From Desulfosarcinaceae bacterium (GTDB lineage: Bacteria > Desulfobacterota > Desulfobacteria > Desulfobacterales > Desulfosarcinaceae), in NCBI GenBank assembly GCA_030066015.1, contig JASJCL010000023.1, positions 1-50,068 of the forward strand: DNA of 50,068 nt, in the 5' to 3' direction. Shown piece after piece: positions 1 to 8,599 of the stretch. A program made the position numbers and the translations under genes. The notes beneath the pieces were generated by a model. That model searched no databases. It saw only the letters and a program-made list of their open reading frames with translations, and was not told the DNA's origin. The number at the start of each line of letters is the position of its first letter. Within the stretch, counting starts at the first letter, position 1.

Positions 1-51
1 GTTGCTTGACGCTGGTTGGCGGTCGGGTCAAGGCACGCCCAAAGGAGGGGT

Positions 52-744
52 ATGATCACCGGCCTCAATGGTATTGTCATCATTGTTGGCAACTATGGTA
101 GTGGTAAGACGGAAGTGTCCATCAATCTCGCCGTCCAGGCCAAAAGGGCTGGCCGCGATGTCCGCGTGGCGGATCTGGACCTCGTCAATCCCTATTTCCG
201 TACCCGTGAGGCGCGGGCGCTTTTCGACCGTATGGGGATACCCCTCGTGCTGCCGCCGGGGCAGTACATGCAAGCCGATCTTCCCATTCTTGATCCGGCG
301 GTGGCGGGTCTGATTCGCCGCGATAGTGACCTGACCATCCTCGACGTCGGCGGTGATGACGTGGGCGCCACCGTGTTGGCAGCCTTAGCGGACGCCTTGC
401 GAAACCGCGACGCCACGGTGCTGCAGGTGATTAATCCAAATCGGCCTTACACCGACACGGTGGCGGGATGCCTGAGGGTTCAGGCGGAGATAGAGTCGCG
501 TAGTAAGCTCAAGGTGACGGGTTGGATCGGCAATGCCAATCTCATCGACGATACGACCCTTGAGGACCTTTACGCGGGATACACCTTCGCGAAACAGGTG
601 GCCGATCGTAGCGGACTGCCCCTTTTCGGCATTACGGCCATGGGAGCGTTGGCGGCGCAGGTCGATCCAGAACGACTGACATGTCCGATCCTGCCCATGC
701 AGCGCCAACTGGTACCGCCCTGGCTGAAGGCCGGAAAGATCTAA
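52..744 (+). CDS. ParA/MinD/CobQ-like P-loop nucleotide-binding protein
   Basis: A 230-aa cytosolic P-loop protein. A Walker A motif GNYGSGKT lies at residues 13-20, followed by a DLDLVNPYFRTRE segment that is typical of the ParA/MinD/CobQ-type fold. A hydrophobic strand ending in LDVGGDD near residue 104 is a good Walker B candidate. The ATG at 52 is chosen over an upstream in-frame TTG at 16 because AAAGGAGGGG sits just before it. It lies 102 bases upstream of the ferredoxin of a 2-oxoacid oxidoreductase and on the same strand, so it may be the first gene of that operon and have an assembly or iron-sulfur-related role. That role is inference from position only. The family is clear but the exact function is unknown. 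Confidence 0.8.
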   Translation: MITGLNGIVIIVGNYGSGKTEVSINLAVQAKRAGRDVRVADLDLVNPYFRTREARALFDRMGIPLVLPPGQYMQADLPILDPAVAGLIRRDSDLTILDVGGDDVGATVLAALADALRNRDATVLQVINPNRPYTDTVAGCLRVQAEIESRSKLKVTGWIGNANLIDDTTLEDLYAGYTFAKQVADRSGLPLFGITAMGALAAQVDPERLTCPILPMQRQLVPPWLKAGKI

Positions 745-846
745 TCATTGATGCGCGAACGTGATATGAAATTCAGGTGAAGAGTTCCTGTCGATGCGTA
801 TGCGCTGCGGCAGTGGCTGTCATCCGTAGAGGGGGATAAACGGCGT

Positions 847-1071
847 ATGGCTTATGAGCACTGTATTGAAACCGAACGTTGCAAGGGGTGCGGCCTCTGT
901 GTGGCGGTGTGTCCGAAGAACGTATTGGAATTGGCGACCGAGGTGAATACCAAGGGCTATTTTCCGGCCTTTCGGGCCCGTCCGGACGACTGTATCTACT
1001 GCGCCATCTGTTGTAACATGTGTCCTGACGTGGCCATCACCATTGCCGCAAGCGAAGATGAATCTGCCTAA
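847..1071 (+). CDS. 2-oxoacid:ferredoxin oxidoreductase delta subunit, 2x[4Fe-4S] ferredoxin
   Basis: A 74-aa ferredoxin-like protein with two cysteine clusters, CKGCGLCVAVCP and CIYCAICCNMCP, each able to bind one [4Fe-4S] cluster. In Vor/Kor-type oxidoreductases a protein of this size and pattern is the delta subunit that takes electrons from the TPP-bearing catalytic dimer and passes them to external ferredoxin. A GAGGGGGA ribosome binding site precedes the ATG. The alpha subunit starts 61 bases downstream, so delta, alpha, beta and gamma are encoded in that order. The length and cysteine spacing are normal for the family. The assignment to this complex rests on both sequence and position. 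Confidence 0.93.
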   Translation: MAYEHCIETERCKGCGLCVAVCPKNVLELATEVNTKGYFPAFRARPDDCIYCAICCNMCPDVAITIAASEDESA

Positions 1072-1132
1072 TGCGCAGCCTTTCAGCGGTGCGCGGGATG
1101 TTGGCTGAAGCGCTGACCACAGGAGGGTCGAT

Positions 1133-2209
1133 ATGGCAAAAGTGCTGATGAAGGGCAACGAGGCGATCGGGGAGGCCGCCATCCGCGCCGGATGTCTGAA
1201 TTATTTCGCCTATCCCATTACGCCGCAGTCAGAGGTTGCAGAGTACCTCTCACGCCGCATGGGCGAGGTGGACGGCGTCTTTCTGCAAGGAGAGAGCGAA
1301 GTCGCCGTTTCCTATATGATATTCGGTGCAGCCGGTGCCGGTGCGCGGGTCTTCACAACCTCTTCGAGCCCTGGGATCAGCCTGATGAGCGAAGCGATGA
1401 GCTACATCGCCGCAGCCCAGTGCCCGGCCGTTTTCGTCAATATCATGCGCGGTGGACCGGGACTCGGCGGTATTCTGCCCTCTCAGGGCGATTATTTTCA
1501 GGCCACCAAGAGCGTCGGGCATGGTGATTTCCGCCTTTTGGTGATGGCGCCCGCCAGCGTTCAGGAAGCCGTCGAGATGACGATGCAGGCGTTCCCGTTG
1601 GCGGAGAAATACCGCAACCCGGTGATGATTCTGGGAGACGGTCTCATTGGCCAGATGATGGAGCCGGTGGAGTTTCCCGACCATCTCAAGGTGGAACCGG
1701 TCGACAACAGCAGCTGGGCCACCAGCGGTATGGACCATCGCGGCAGCAAGACCCGCAACCTGGTCAAATCCCTCTTTCTGGACCCCGCTGCGCTCAACAA
1801 CAACAACCTGGTGTTGAAGGCAAAATATGAGCGGATGCAGCGGGAGGAAGTGCGCTGGGAGACTTACAACGGCGATGGGGATTATGATGCCCTCATTGTG
1901 AGCTATGGCACAATGAGCCGGGTCTGTCGCACCGCCATCGACAATATGCAAGCGGAAGGCCTCACGGTGGCCATGCTTCGTCCCCAGACGCTCTTTCCGT
2001 TTCCCGAACAAGCGGTGTACGAGGCCGCCACCCGCGAACAATGTCGTGTGGTGATCAGTGTCGAGATGAGCATGGGGCAGATGGTGGAAGATGTCCAACG
2101 TAGCGTCAAAGGCCACCGGCCGGTGCAGTGGTACGGCAAATGCGGCGGAGAAGTTCCTACCCCTGAAGAGATCGTCGAGGTGGTCACCGAGTCCCTCGCA
2201 GCGAACTAA
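1133..2209 (+). CDS. vorB: 2-oxoacid:ferredoxin oxidoreductase alpha subunit (VorB-like)
   Basis: A 358-aa alpha subunit of a pyruvate-ferredoxin-oxidoreductase-family enzyme that oxidatively decarboxylates 2-oxoacids to acyl-CoA with ferredoxin as acceptor. The N-terminal part (about 1-180) is the pyrimidine-binding TPP domain, with GNEAIGEAAIRAGC, the YPITPQSE motif and GESEVAVSYM. The C-terminal part (about 240-350) is the transketolase-C-like domain, with SYGTMSRV and EMSMGQMVEDVQ. AGGAGGGTCGAT precedes the ATG. The closest familiar annotation is 3-methyl-2-oxobutanoate dehydrogenase subunit VorB (branched-chain oxoacids). The 2-oxoglutarate enzyme KorA is very similar, so substrate specificity is not settled from sequence. 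Confidence 0.92.
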   Translation: MAKVLMKGNEAIGEAAIRAGCLNYFAYPITPQSEVAEYLSRRMGEVDGVFLQGESEVAVSYMIFGAAGAGARVFTTSSSPGISLMSEAMSYIAAAQCPAVFVNIMRGGPGLGGILPSQGDYFQATKSVGHGDFRLLVMAPASVQEAVEMTMQAFPLAEKYRNPVMILGDGLIGQMMEPVEFPDHLKVEPVDNSSWATSGMDHRGSKTRNLVKSLFLDPAALNNNNLVLKAKYERMQREEVRWETYNGDGDYDALIVSYGTMSRVCRTAIDNMQAEGLTVAMLRPQTLFPFPEQAVYEAATREQCRVVISVEMSMGQMVEDVQRSVKGHRPVQWYGKCGGEVPTPEEIVEVVTESLAAN

Positions 2210-2295
2210 TCTGCTCGCGGCCCGCGACTGCATTGCCATCCAACCCTGGGGCCCGCTCACCAGTTGATGGCGAAGATAACCCAAGGAGTCACACC

Positions 2296-3039
2296 ATGGC
2301 AAAAGGCAAGACATTCTCAAAACCGAAAGCCCTCAGCGACGCCCATACACACTACTGCCCCGGATGCACCCACGGCATCATCCACCGTCTGGTGGCCGAG
2401 GCCATCGACGACCTGGGTATTCGCGGCCGAACCGTTGGGGTCGCTCCGGTTGGGTGTGCCGTATTGGCGTACAATTACTTTAACTGCGACTTCCAGGAGG
2501 CGGCCCATGGACGGGCACCCGCCATGGCCACCGGTATCAAGCGCGTTCGGCCCGACCTGATGGTTTTCACCTACCAGGGGGACGGTGACCTGGCGAGTAT
2601 CGGCCTGGGCGAAATTGTCCACGCGGCCAACCGCGGCGAGAAATTCACCACCATCTTCGTCAACAACGCCATCTACGGGATGACAGGCGGTCAGATGGCG
2701 CCAACGACAATGCCGGATCAACGCACCACGACCTCGCCCTTCGGCCGCAAGGCCGACGAAGTGGGCATGCCCATGCGCATGGCAGAACTTCTGGCCAGCT
2801 TGGCCACACCGGCCTATGTCACCCGGCAGGCCGTGCTCAGACCCAAGCACATCAACAAGGCCAGAAAGGCGATCAAGCAGGCGTTCACCTACCAGGTCGC
2901 GAGTCGCTGCTTCACCTTCGTGGAGGTGGTCAGTACCTGCCCCACCAACTGGGGAATGACGCCCACAGATGCCATCGACTGGGCCGAGGAGACCCTTTTA
3001 CCGTATTATCCCCTGGGAGAATTCAAGGTTCCCGAATAG
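2296..3039 (+). CDS. 2-oxoacid:ferredoxin oxidoreductase beta subunit (TPP-binding)
   Basis: A 247-aa beta subunit that carries the thiamine-pyrophosphate site. CPGCTHG is at residues 21-27. The TPP/Mg motif is GDGDLASIG followed about 25 residues later by NNAIYGMTGGQM. The ATG at 2296 is preferred to an in-frame start at 2233 because CCAAGGAGTC lies directly upstream and the extra 21 residues look non-coding. It sits between the alpha and gamma genes of the same operon. Together with alpha it forms the catalytic dimer. In Vor nomenclature this would usually be VorA and in Kor nomenclature KorB, so no symbol is given because the substrate is uncertain. Confidence 0.92.
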   Translation: MAKGKTFSKPKALSDAHTHYCPGCTHGIIHRLVAEAIDDLGIRGRTVGVAPVGCAVLAYNYFNCDFQEAAHGRAPAMATGIKRVRPDLMVFTYQGDGDLASIGLGEIVHAANRGEKFTTIFVNNAIYGMTGGQMAPTTMPDQRTTTSPFGRKADEVGMPMRMAELLASLATPAYVTRQAVLRPKHINKARKAIKQAFTYQVASRCFTFVEVVSTCPTNWGMTPTDAIDWAEETLLPYYPLGEFKVPE

Positions 3040-3150
3040 GTGCGGCGGGGTGTGGCCGATTGAGACAGATACCCGTGGGCTGTACACGGCCCCGGTCCGA
3101 TCATCGCGTCTCGGCGATGAAGACCGGGTGACGTTAGTTAAGGAGGCGTA

Positions 3151-3693
3151 ATGCAGAGTGAGATCATGTTCGCCGGTTTTGGCGGCCAAGGCATATTGCT
3201 CAGCGGAAAACTGCTGGCCCTCGCCGCCATGGAAGAGGGCGCCGAAGTGTGCTGGATTCCCTCTTATGGTCCTGAAATGCGTGGCGGGACAGCCTATTGC
3301 ACGGTCGTCATCGGCGATCGCCCCATCGGGTCACCCATCATTCGCAACCCTCGCCACCTGATCGCCATGAATCGCCCATCTCTGGAAAAATTCGCCCCCG
3401 TTGTCAAACCGGAGGGCGTCATTTTGGTCAACAGCTCTTTGATTCCCATCGACAGTGGTCGTGATGACGTCGATGAGCTCAAGGTTCCGACCGTGGAGAT
3501 TGCCCGTGAGCTGGGCAACGTCCGCTGCGCCAATATCGTCGCCCTGGCGGCCTTCGTGGCCCGCACACAAGTGGTCAAGCTGGAGAACCTGCGCGAGTGT
3601 GTCAAAACCGAATTCGCCCGGAAACCAAAGGTAATTCCCGTCAACATGGAAGCCATCGAGGCGGGCGTAAAGGCTGCCGGCGGAATCCCATGA
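3151..3693 (+). CDS. 2-oxoacid:ferredoxin oxidoreductase gamma subunit
   Basis: A 180-aa gamma subunit of the pyruvate/ketoisovalerate oxidoreductase family. It opens with FAGFGGQGILLSGKLLA, which has the GGQG turn typical of the family, and continues with a WIPSYGPEMRGGTAYC segment. The subunit helps bind CoA and stabilises the complex. TAAGGAGGCG precedes the ATG. The stop codon overlaps the start of hisC by four bases (ATGA), which suggests translational coupling of a catabolic or anabolic oxidoreductase operon to an amino-acid biosynthetic gene. Length and motifs are normal. Confidence 0.93.
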   Translation: MQSEIMFAGFGGQGILLSGKLLALAAMEEGAEVCWIPSYGPEMRGGTAYCTVVIGDRPIGSPIIRNPRHLIAMNRPSLEKFAPVVKPEGVILVNSSLIPIDSGRDDVDELKVPTVEIARELGNVRCANIVALAAFVARTQVVKLENLRECVKTEFARKPKVIPVNMEAIEAGVKAAGGIP

Positions 3694-4811
3694 CATCGAA
3701 ACGCGATCTCGCGGATACGCCCTTTCAAGCGCCCGAGCACTTGTTGGCCATCGCGCCCTATGTCCCCGGCAAGCCCATGACCGCGCTGGAGCGCGAGTTG
3801 GGTATATCGGACGCTGTTAAGTTGGCCTCCAATGAAAATCCGTTGGGCCCCAGCCCGGCGGCGGTGGCGGCCATTGAAGACCATCTGGGAAACCTGCACC
3901 GTTACCCGGACGGCGCCTGTCACGATTTAACCCAAAAGCTGGCCGACAAACATCAACTGGCCCCGGAGGAGGTGGTGCTGGGCAATGGATCGGATGAGAT
4001 CATCGGCTTGCTCGCCCAAACCCTGTTGGGACCCGGCGACGAGGCCATCATTCCGAGCCCCTCCTTTCTCATGTATGAGATCGCGGTGCGCAGCATGGGG
4101 GCGTCGCCTCGATTCGTGCCGCTCAAGGGATTGGCCATCGATCTGGATCAATTGGCGGCCGCCGTTGGCGAACGCACACGGATGATTTTTGTCTGCAATC
4201 CCAACAATCCCACCGGAACCGCCATCTCGGTGTCCGCCATGCAGGCATTTCTGGATCAGCTTCCCGCCGACGTCGTCGTGGTAGTAGACGAAGCCTATAT
4301 CGAATTCGCCAGCGATCCGAACTGCTTCAACTGCCTGCGGGACGGTCGCGGAGATCCGCGTCTGGTCGCTCTGCGGACCTTCTCCAAAGCGTATGGTTTG
4401 GCAGGCCTGCGGGTGGGATTTGGGGTGATGGCGATGGCGCTGAATGACCTGCTGCATCGCATACGGCCCCCCTTCAATGTCAACAGCTTGGCCCAAGTGG
4501 CGGCGGCCGCCGCTCTTGCGGACGACGTGTTTTTAAACCGCTCCGTCGAGCTGGTGCACACCGGTCTGCGGCAGTTGCGGGCGGACTTGGACAACCTCGG
4601 CCTTGCCCACCACCCCACCCAAGCCAATTTCTTTTTGATCGATGTGGATCGGCCGGCAGACCTGTTGTTCCAGCAGCTGCTCCAACACGGTGTGATCGTC
4701 CGCTCCATGCGCGCGTACGGATTTGACAGCTCCATCCGCATCAACGTTGGGCTGCCGGAGGAGAATGCACGTTTTATCAGCGCCTTGAAAGCTGTTTTAG
4801 CCGAAGCTTGA
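3690..4811 (+). CDS. hisC: Histidinol-phosphate aminotransferase
   Basis: A 373-aa fold-type-I PLP enzyme that converts imidazole acetol-phosphate to histidinol phosphate in histidine synthesis, in the cytosol. Visible motifs are KLASNENPLGPSP near residue 44, CNPNNPTGT near 169, VDEAYIEF near 199 and the PLP lysine K233 in FSKAYGLAGLRVG. The start at 3690 overlaps the stop of the gamma subunit gene. An apparent upstream extension within that gene is out-of-frame sequence and was trimmed. It is detached from other his genes, which is common for hisC. Some HisC-family proteins instead act on aromatic amino acids, so the substrate is a family-level call. Confidence 0.92.
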   Translation: MTSKRDLADTPFQAPEHLLAIAPYVPGKPMTALERELGISDAVKLASNENPLGPSPAAVAAIEDHLGNLHRYPDGACHDLTQKLADKHQLAPEEVVLGNGSDEIIGLLAQTLLGPGDEAIIPSPSFLMYEIAVRSMGASPRFVPLKGLAIDLDQLAAAVGERTRMIFVCNPNNPTGTAISVSAMQAFLDQLPADVVVVVDEAYIEFASDPNCFNCLRDGRGDPRLVALRTFSKAYGLAGLRVGFGVMAMALNDLLHRIRPPFNVNSLAQVAAAAALADDVFLNRSVELVHTGLRQLRADLDNLGLAHHPTQANFFLIDVDRPADLLFQQLLQHGVIVRSMRAYGFDSSIRINVGLPEENARFISALKAVLAEA

Positions 4812-4921
4812 AGCGATCCCGAACGCCGCGACGCCGCTCTGAACCATCCTGTTAAACCTCATGCGCTCCTGAGGCCGCACACCCGGCGACATCTGGCTGC
4901 GCACCCAGAAGAGAAACCACC

Positions 4922-5650
4922 ATGACTGCACCCACCACAGAGGCGAGCAAAACGTCCGAACCCGCTGGCGCTGATCGACCGCTCCTCATCACCATTGACG
5001 GCCCTGCGGGTGCCGGCAAAACCACGATCAGCCGAATGCTGGCGGCCCGTCTGGACTATGATTATATCGACACCGGCGCCCTCTATCGGGCGGTGGCATT
5101 GGCGGCCACGGAAGCCGGCATCGCCGGCGATGACGATGACGGGCTCGCCAAACTCTGCAGCGCCCTGACACTGGGATTCCGCCGCCAGGGCGACACCTTG
5201 CGGCTGATCAGCAATGGGCGCGATGTCAGCGACCTAATACGAACCCCAGAGCTTACCATGCAGGCCTCGGCCATCTCCGCCCGCCCCGTGGTGAGGCTCT
5301 ATCTGCTCACTGTACAGCGGGAACTCGGGGCGAACAAGAAAGCGGTTTTTGAAGGTCGTGACATGGGGACGGTGGTCTTCCCCGAAGCGGACGTTAAATT
5401 TTTCCTCGACGCGGATTTGGAGATTCGGGCCAAACGGCGATTCAACGAACTGAGAGCCGATGAAAGGGTGGCCCTTTCCGAAGTGCAGCGCCAGATGGCA
5501 GAACGTGATCGAAATGACAGCACCCGCACACTTGCCCCCCTCAAACCCGCTCAAGACGCCATTCGGATCGACTCCACGGTGATGAATCGCGAGACGGTCC
5601 TGAGACGGATGTTGACGGTCGTCTCGGCCGCGGCGAAACCTTCCAAGTAG
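4922..5650 (+). CDS. cmk: Cytidylate kinase
   Basis: A 242-aa kinase that phosphorylates CMP/dCMP with ATP. It has the P-loop GPAGAGKT at residues 27-34, the YIDTGALYRAVA segment and the lid region FEGRDMGTVVFP with following RAKRRFNEL arginines. The length is slightly above the roughly 225 aa norm because of a short polar N-terminal extension (about 20 residues). The Shine-Dalgarno is weak (AGAAGAGAAACCACC). The cmk-rpsA order is a widely conserved bacterial gene pair, which strengthens both calls. Confidence 0.95.
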   Translation: MTAPTTEASKTSEPAGADRPLLITIDGPAGAGKTTISRMLAARLDYDYIDTGALYRAVALAATEAGIAGDDDDGLAKLCSALTLGFRRQGDTLRLISNGRDVSDLIRTPELTMQASAISARPVVRLYLLTVQRELGANKKAVFEGRDMGTVVFPEADVKFFLDADLEIRAKRRFNELRADERVALSEVQRQMAERDRNDSTRTLAPLKPAQDAIRIDSTVMNRETVLRRMLTVVSAAAKPSK

Positions 5651-5670
5651 GTGAAACTGAAAAATAATCA

Positions 5671-5699
5671 TTGCATTCAAATTGGCCTTCGGGTATATG
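5671..5699 (+). promoter_or_regulatory. Candidate sigma-70 promoter for rpsA
   Basis: TTGCAT (5671-5676) and TATATG (5694-5699) are separated by 17 bases. The pair lies in the 112-base cmk-rpsA intergenic region, about 64 bases upstream of the rpsA start. The match is visual only. Transcription could also continue from upstream. Confidence 0.4.
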
Positions 5700-5762
5700 G
5701 GCTGGATTATGCAATCCCACGTGGATTGACTAAAATTTTGGCTAAGGGGGTATTGGTTTTCA

Positions 5763-7568
5763 ATGGAGAACATCGTTAACGACAACGCAGCAGAAAACGA
5801 GAATGATCAGACGGCAGTACCGGCGGAAGCGTCTTCCGATGCAGACGCGCCCGGCAAGATCACCAGCCTGGATGACTTTCCGGACGAGGGCAGCATGGAA
5901 GAGCTGATGGACCTCTATGAAGAGAGTTTCAAACAGTTCGCCGAAGGGGAGGTCGTCATCGGTAAAATCATTTCGGTGGATAAAGATCACGTCCTGGTTG
6001 ATATCGGCTACAAGTCCGAAGGGCAGATCTCGATCCGCGAGTTCAAAGATGCCGAGGGCAACATCTCCGCCGCTGTGGGTGACAGCGTCGAGGTCATGAT
6101 CGAATGGTGGGACGAGGAGAATGAGGTCGTCGTCCTGTCCAAGGAGAAGGCCGAAAAGGTCAAGGTCTGGGAGGCGATCAAGGTCGCCTACGATGCCGAT
6201 GAGACTGTAGACGGTACCATCGTCAGCCGCGTCAAGGGTGGCTTCTCGGTGGATATCGGCGTCAACGCCTTTCTACCCGGCTCCCAGGCGGATCTACGCC
6301 CCATCCGCAATATGGACGAGCTGGTGGGAAAATCCTTCAGCTTCAAAATTCTCAAATATAACCGCAAGCGCAGCAACATCGTCCTCTCCCGTCGCGTACT
6401 GCTGGAAGAGGAGCGCGAGACCAAGCGGGCCGCCACGCTGGCCTCGATCCACGAGGGCAAGGTGGTGGATGGTGTGGTCAAGAACATCACCGAATACGGT
6501 GTGTTCGTCGATCTGGGTGGTGTAGACGGGCTGCTGCACATCACCGATATCTCCTGGGGCCGCGTGAAACATCCTTCCGAAATGTTCTCCGTCAGCGACG
6601 AGATTACGGTCAAGATCCTCAACCTCGATCTGGAACGCGAACGGGTCTCCCTCGGCATGAAACAGCTTACCGAGGATCCCTGGAACACCGCGGCAGAGAA
6701 ATACCCGGTGGAGTCCAAGATCAAGGGCCGCGTGGTCAGCCTCACCGACTATGGTGCATTTGTGGAGCTGGAAGAGGGGATCGAAGGGCTCATTCATGTG
6801 TCTGAAATGTCTTGGACGCGCAAGATCCGTCACCCCTCCAAGGTGGTTTCGGTGGGCGACCAGGTGGATGCCGTTGTTCTGGACATCAAGCCCGATGCCC
6901 GCCGCATCTCCCTGGGGATGAAACAGGCAGTGCCCAATCCGTGGGATGTGATCAGCGACAAGTACCCCGTGGGCACCACCATCGAGGGCAAAATCAAGAA
7001 CATTACCGACTTCGGCCTTTTTATCGGGATCGACGAGGGGATCGACGGCCTGGTGCATATCTCGGACATCTCCTGGACCAAGCGCATCAAGCATCCCAGC
7101 GAAGCCTACAAGAAAGGCGACCTCGTCCAGGCCATCGTTCTGGAGATCGACAAACAGAATGAACGCTTCTCGCTGGGCATCAAACAGCTCAACCAAGATC
7201 CATGGGAAACCGTTGCCGAACGTTACGAGGTGACCAAGGAGATTACGGGCACCGTCACCAACGTAACCGACTTCGGTGTCTTTGTTGAGTTGGAAGAGGG
7301 CATTGAGGGTCTCATCCACGTCTCAGAAATCAGCAAGGAGAAGATCAAGACCCCGGTGGGCATGTTCGAGATTGGGGACATGGTCAGTGCTCGGGTGATG
7401 AACATCAACAGTGACGATCGCCGGATCGGCCTCTCCATCAAGCGTCTGGACATGGAGGATGACCAGAGCATCCTGGCCGATTACGTCAACACCATGAAGG
7501 AGAGCACCTCCACCGAATTTGGCGACATCCTGAGGGAAGGTCTGCAGGAGAAGCTCAACGGCGACTAA
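5763..7568 (+). CDS. rpsA: 30S ribosomal protein S1
   Basis: A 601-aa S1 protein that binds mRNA on the 30S subunit and helps initiation on structured or weak leaders. Six S1/OB-fold repeats are visible at about residues 55-125, 140-205, 222-292, 307-378, 394-465 and 480-550. The last four carry the near-identical pattern of a NxTDxGxFVxL-type strand followed by GLIHxSEISW and later RISLGMKQ. An acidic N-terminal leader (about 45 residues) precedes them. AAGGGGGT lies about 10 bases before the ATG. Six repeats and about 600 aa are normal for proteobacterial S1. Confidence 0.97.
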   Translation: MENIVNDNAAENENDQTAVPAEASSDADAPGKITSLDDFPDEGSMEELMDLYEESFKQFAEGEVVIGKIISVDKDHVLVDIGYKSEGQISIREFKDAEGNISAAVGDSVEVMIEWWDEENEVVVLSKEKAEKVKVWEAIKVAYDADETVDGTIVSRVKGGFSVDIGVNAFLPGSQADLRPIRNMDELVGKSFSFKILKYNRKRSNIVLSRRVLLEEERETKRAATLASIHEGKVVDGVVKNITEYGVFVDLGGVDGLLHITDISWGRVKHPSEMFSVSDEITVKILNLDLERERVSLGMKQLTEDPWNTAAEKYPVESKIKGRVVSLTDYGAFVELEEGIEGLIHVSEMSWTRKIRHPSKVVSVGDQVDAVVLDIKPDARRISLGMKQAVPNPWDVISDKYPVGTTIEGKIKNITDFGLFIGIDEGIDGLVHISDISWTKRIKHPSEAYKKGDLVQAIVLEIDKQNERFSLGIKQLNQDPWETVAERYEVTKEITGTVTNVTDFGVFVELEEGIEGLIHVSEISKEKIKTPVGMFEIGDMVSARVMNINSDDRRIGLSIKRLDMEDDQSILADYVNTMKESTSTEFGDILREGLQEKLNGD

Positions 7569-7600
7569 ACGATCGCCCACCCACCACACAACCAACATCT

Positions 7601-7636
7601 CCGGGCCGGCAACTGCGACAAGCAGGGCCGGCCCGG
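7601..7636 (+). terminator. GC-rich hairpin after rpsA, possible terminator or attenuator
   Basis: A perfect 10-bp inverted repeat, CCGGGCCGGC (7601-7610) with GCCGGCCCGG (7627-7636). An inner CTGC/GCAG pair in the 16-base loop extends the stem. It begins 32 bases after the rpsA stop. There is no U-run, only GCTTTGCG, so it may be a weak or factor-assisted terminator, or an mRNA-stability element. Confidence 0.45.
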
Positions 7637-7711
7637 CCGCTTTGCGCTATCGGTGCGAGCTGATTCGCAACGAAGCCGCGCAGCGAATCCAACGCCTACA
7701 GGTGACCGTCT

Positions 7712-8599
7712 ATGTTCACTCGCCGCCATCCTATCCTATTCTTTATCCTCTGCCTATCCGCATTGGGCGTCGCTACCGTAATCGTCGTAGCTGCGCTGAT
7801 CTGGCGCCTTGCGCCGTCAGACAAAGCGTTACGGGGAGAGAAGATCGCCGTCATCGAGGTCAGCGGACCCATTGTGGACGCGCGCCCGACCCTTGAAAGC
7901 CTCTCCCGTTTTCGTGATGAACCCGCCGTGAAGGCCCTGGTACTGCGCATCGAGTCACCCGGCGGTGGCGTGGGCCCATCTCAGGAAATCTATGCGGAGG
8001 TGCTGAAGACGAGATCGGTCAAGCCTGTCGTGGCCTCAATGGGCGCCGTCGCCGCATCGGGCGGCTACTACATTGCTGCTGCGGCTGATGGAATTGTGGC
8101 CAACCCAGGTACGGTCACCGGCAGCATTGGCGTCATCATGGGCTATACCAATTTCAGTCAACTTCTTGAACGCGTCGGTTTGACACCGGTCGTGATAAAA
8201 AGCGGCGCGTTTAAAGATACGGGTTCCCCAACACGCCTAATGACGGACCAGGAAAAAGCGTTGCTGCAAGGCGTCATCGACGACATGCATCAGCAATTTG
8301 TCTCGGCCATTGTAGCGGGCCGCAAGATGCCGGCTGATAAAGTCGCCGCCCTTGCAGATGGTCGCATCTTTTCCGGCAACCAGGCCAAGTCCCACGGACT
8401 CGTTGATCGATTGGGTAACTTTGAGGATGCGGTCGATTGGGCCGCCGAGTTGGGCGGGATCATTGGAAAGGCCGAGACCGTTTATGAAGAGGAGGACGAC
8501 TTCAAATTGTTGCGCTACCTGATGCAGGCTATTCAGAAGGTTTTTGTGCAATCAGCGGGGACCACCCCACAATTGGAGTACCGCTACACGCCGGACTGA
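7712..8599 (+). CDS. sppA: Signal peptide peptidase SppA (short form)
   Basis: A 295-aa membrane serine protease of family S49 that degrades cleaved signal peptides. One N-terminal transmembrane segment spans about residues 8-30. The catalytic region includes RIESPGGGVGPSQE, the Ser nucleophile S116 in AASGGYY, GTVTGSIGV, and the probable general base K168 in KSGAFKD. The Ser-Lys spacing of 52 equals that known for the Bacillus short-form enzyme. The length fits the short single-domain form rather than the duplicated E. coli form. The gene follows rpsA in the same direction. Confidence 0.93.
   Translation: MFTRRHPILFFILCLSALGVATVIVVAALIWRLAPSDKALRGEKIAVIEVSGPIVDARPTLESLSRFRDEPAVKALVLRIESPGGGVGPSQEIYAEVLKTRSVKPVVASMGAVAASGGYYIAAAADGIVANPGTVTGSIGVIMGYTNFSQLLERVGLTPVVIKSGAFKDTGSPTRLMTDQEKALLQGVIDDMHQQFVSAIVAGRKMPADKVAALADGRIFSGNQAKSHGLVDRLGNFEDAVDWAAELGGIIGKAETVYEEEDDFKLLRYLMQAIQKVFVQSAGTTPQLEYRYTPD

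Noticed and set aside
1250-2320. 356-codon minus-strand frame opposite the alpha-subunit gene
   Set aside because: His/Leu/Gly-rich shadow of a well-identified gene on the other strand. The same holds for long minus-strand frames opposite rpsA (6294-7319) and the VWA gene (22353-23513).
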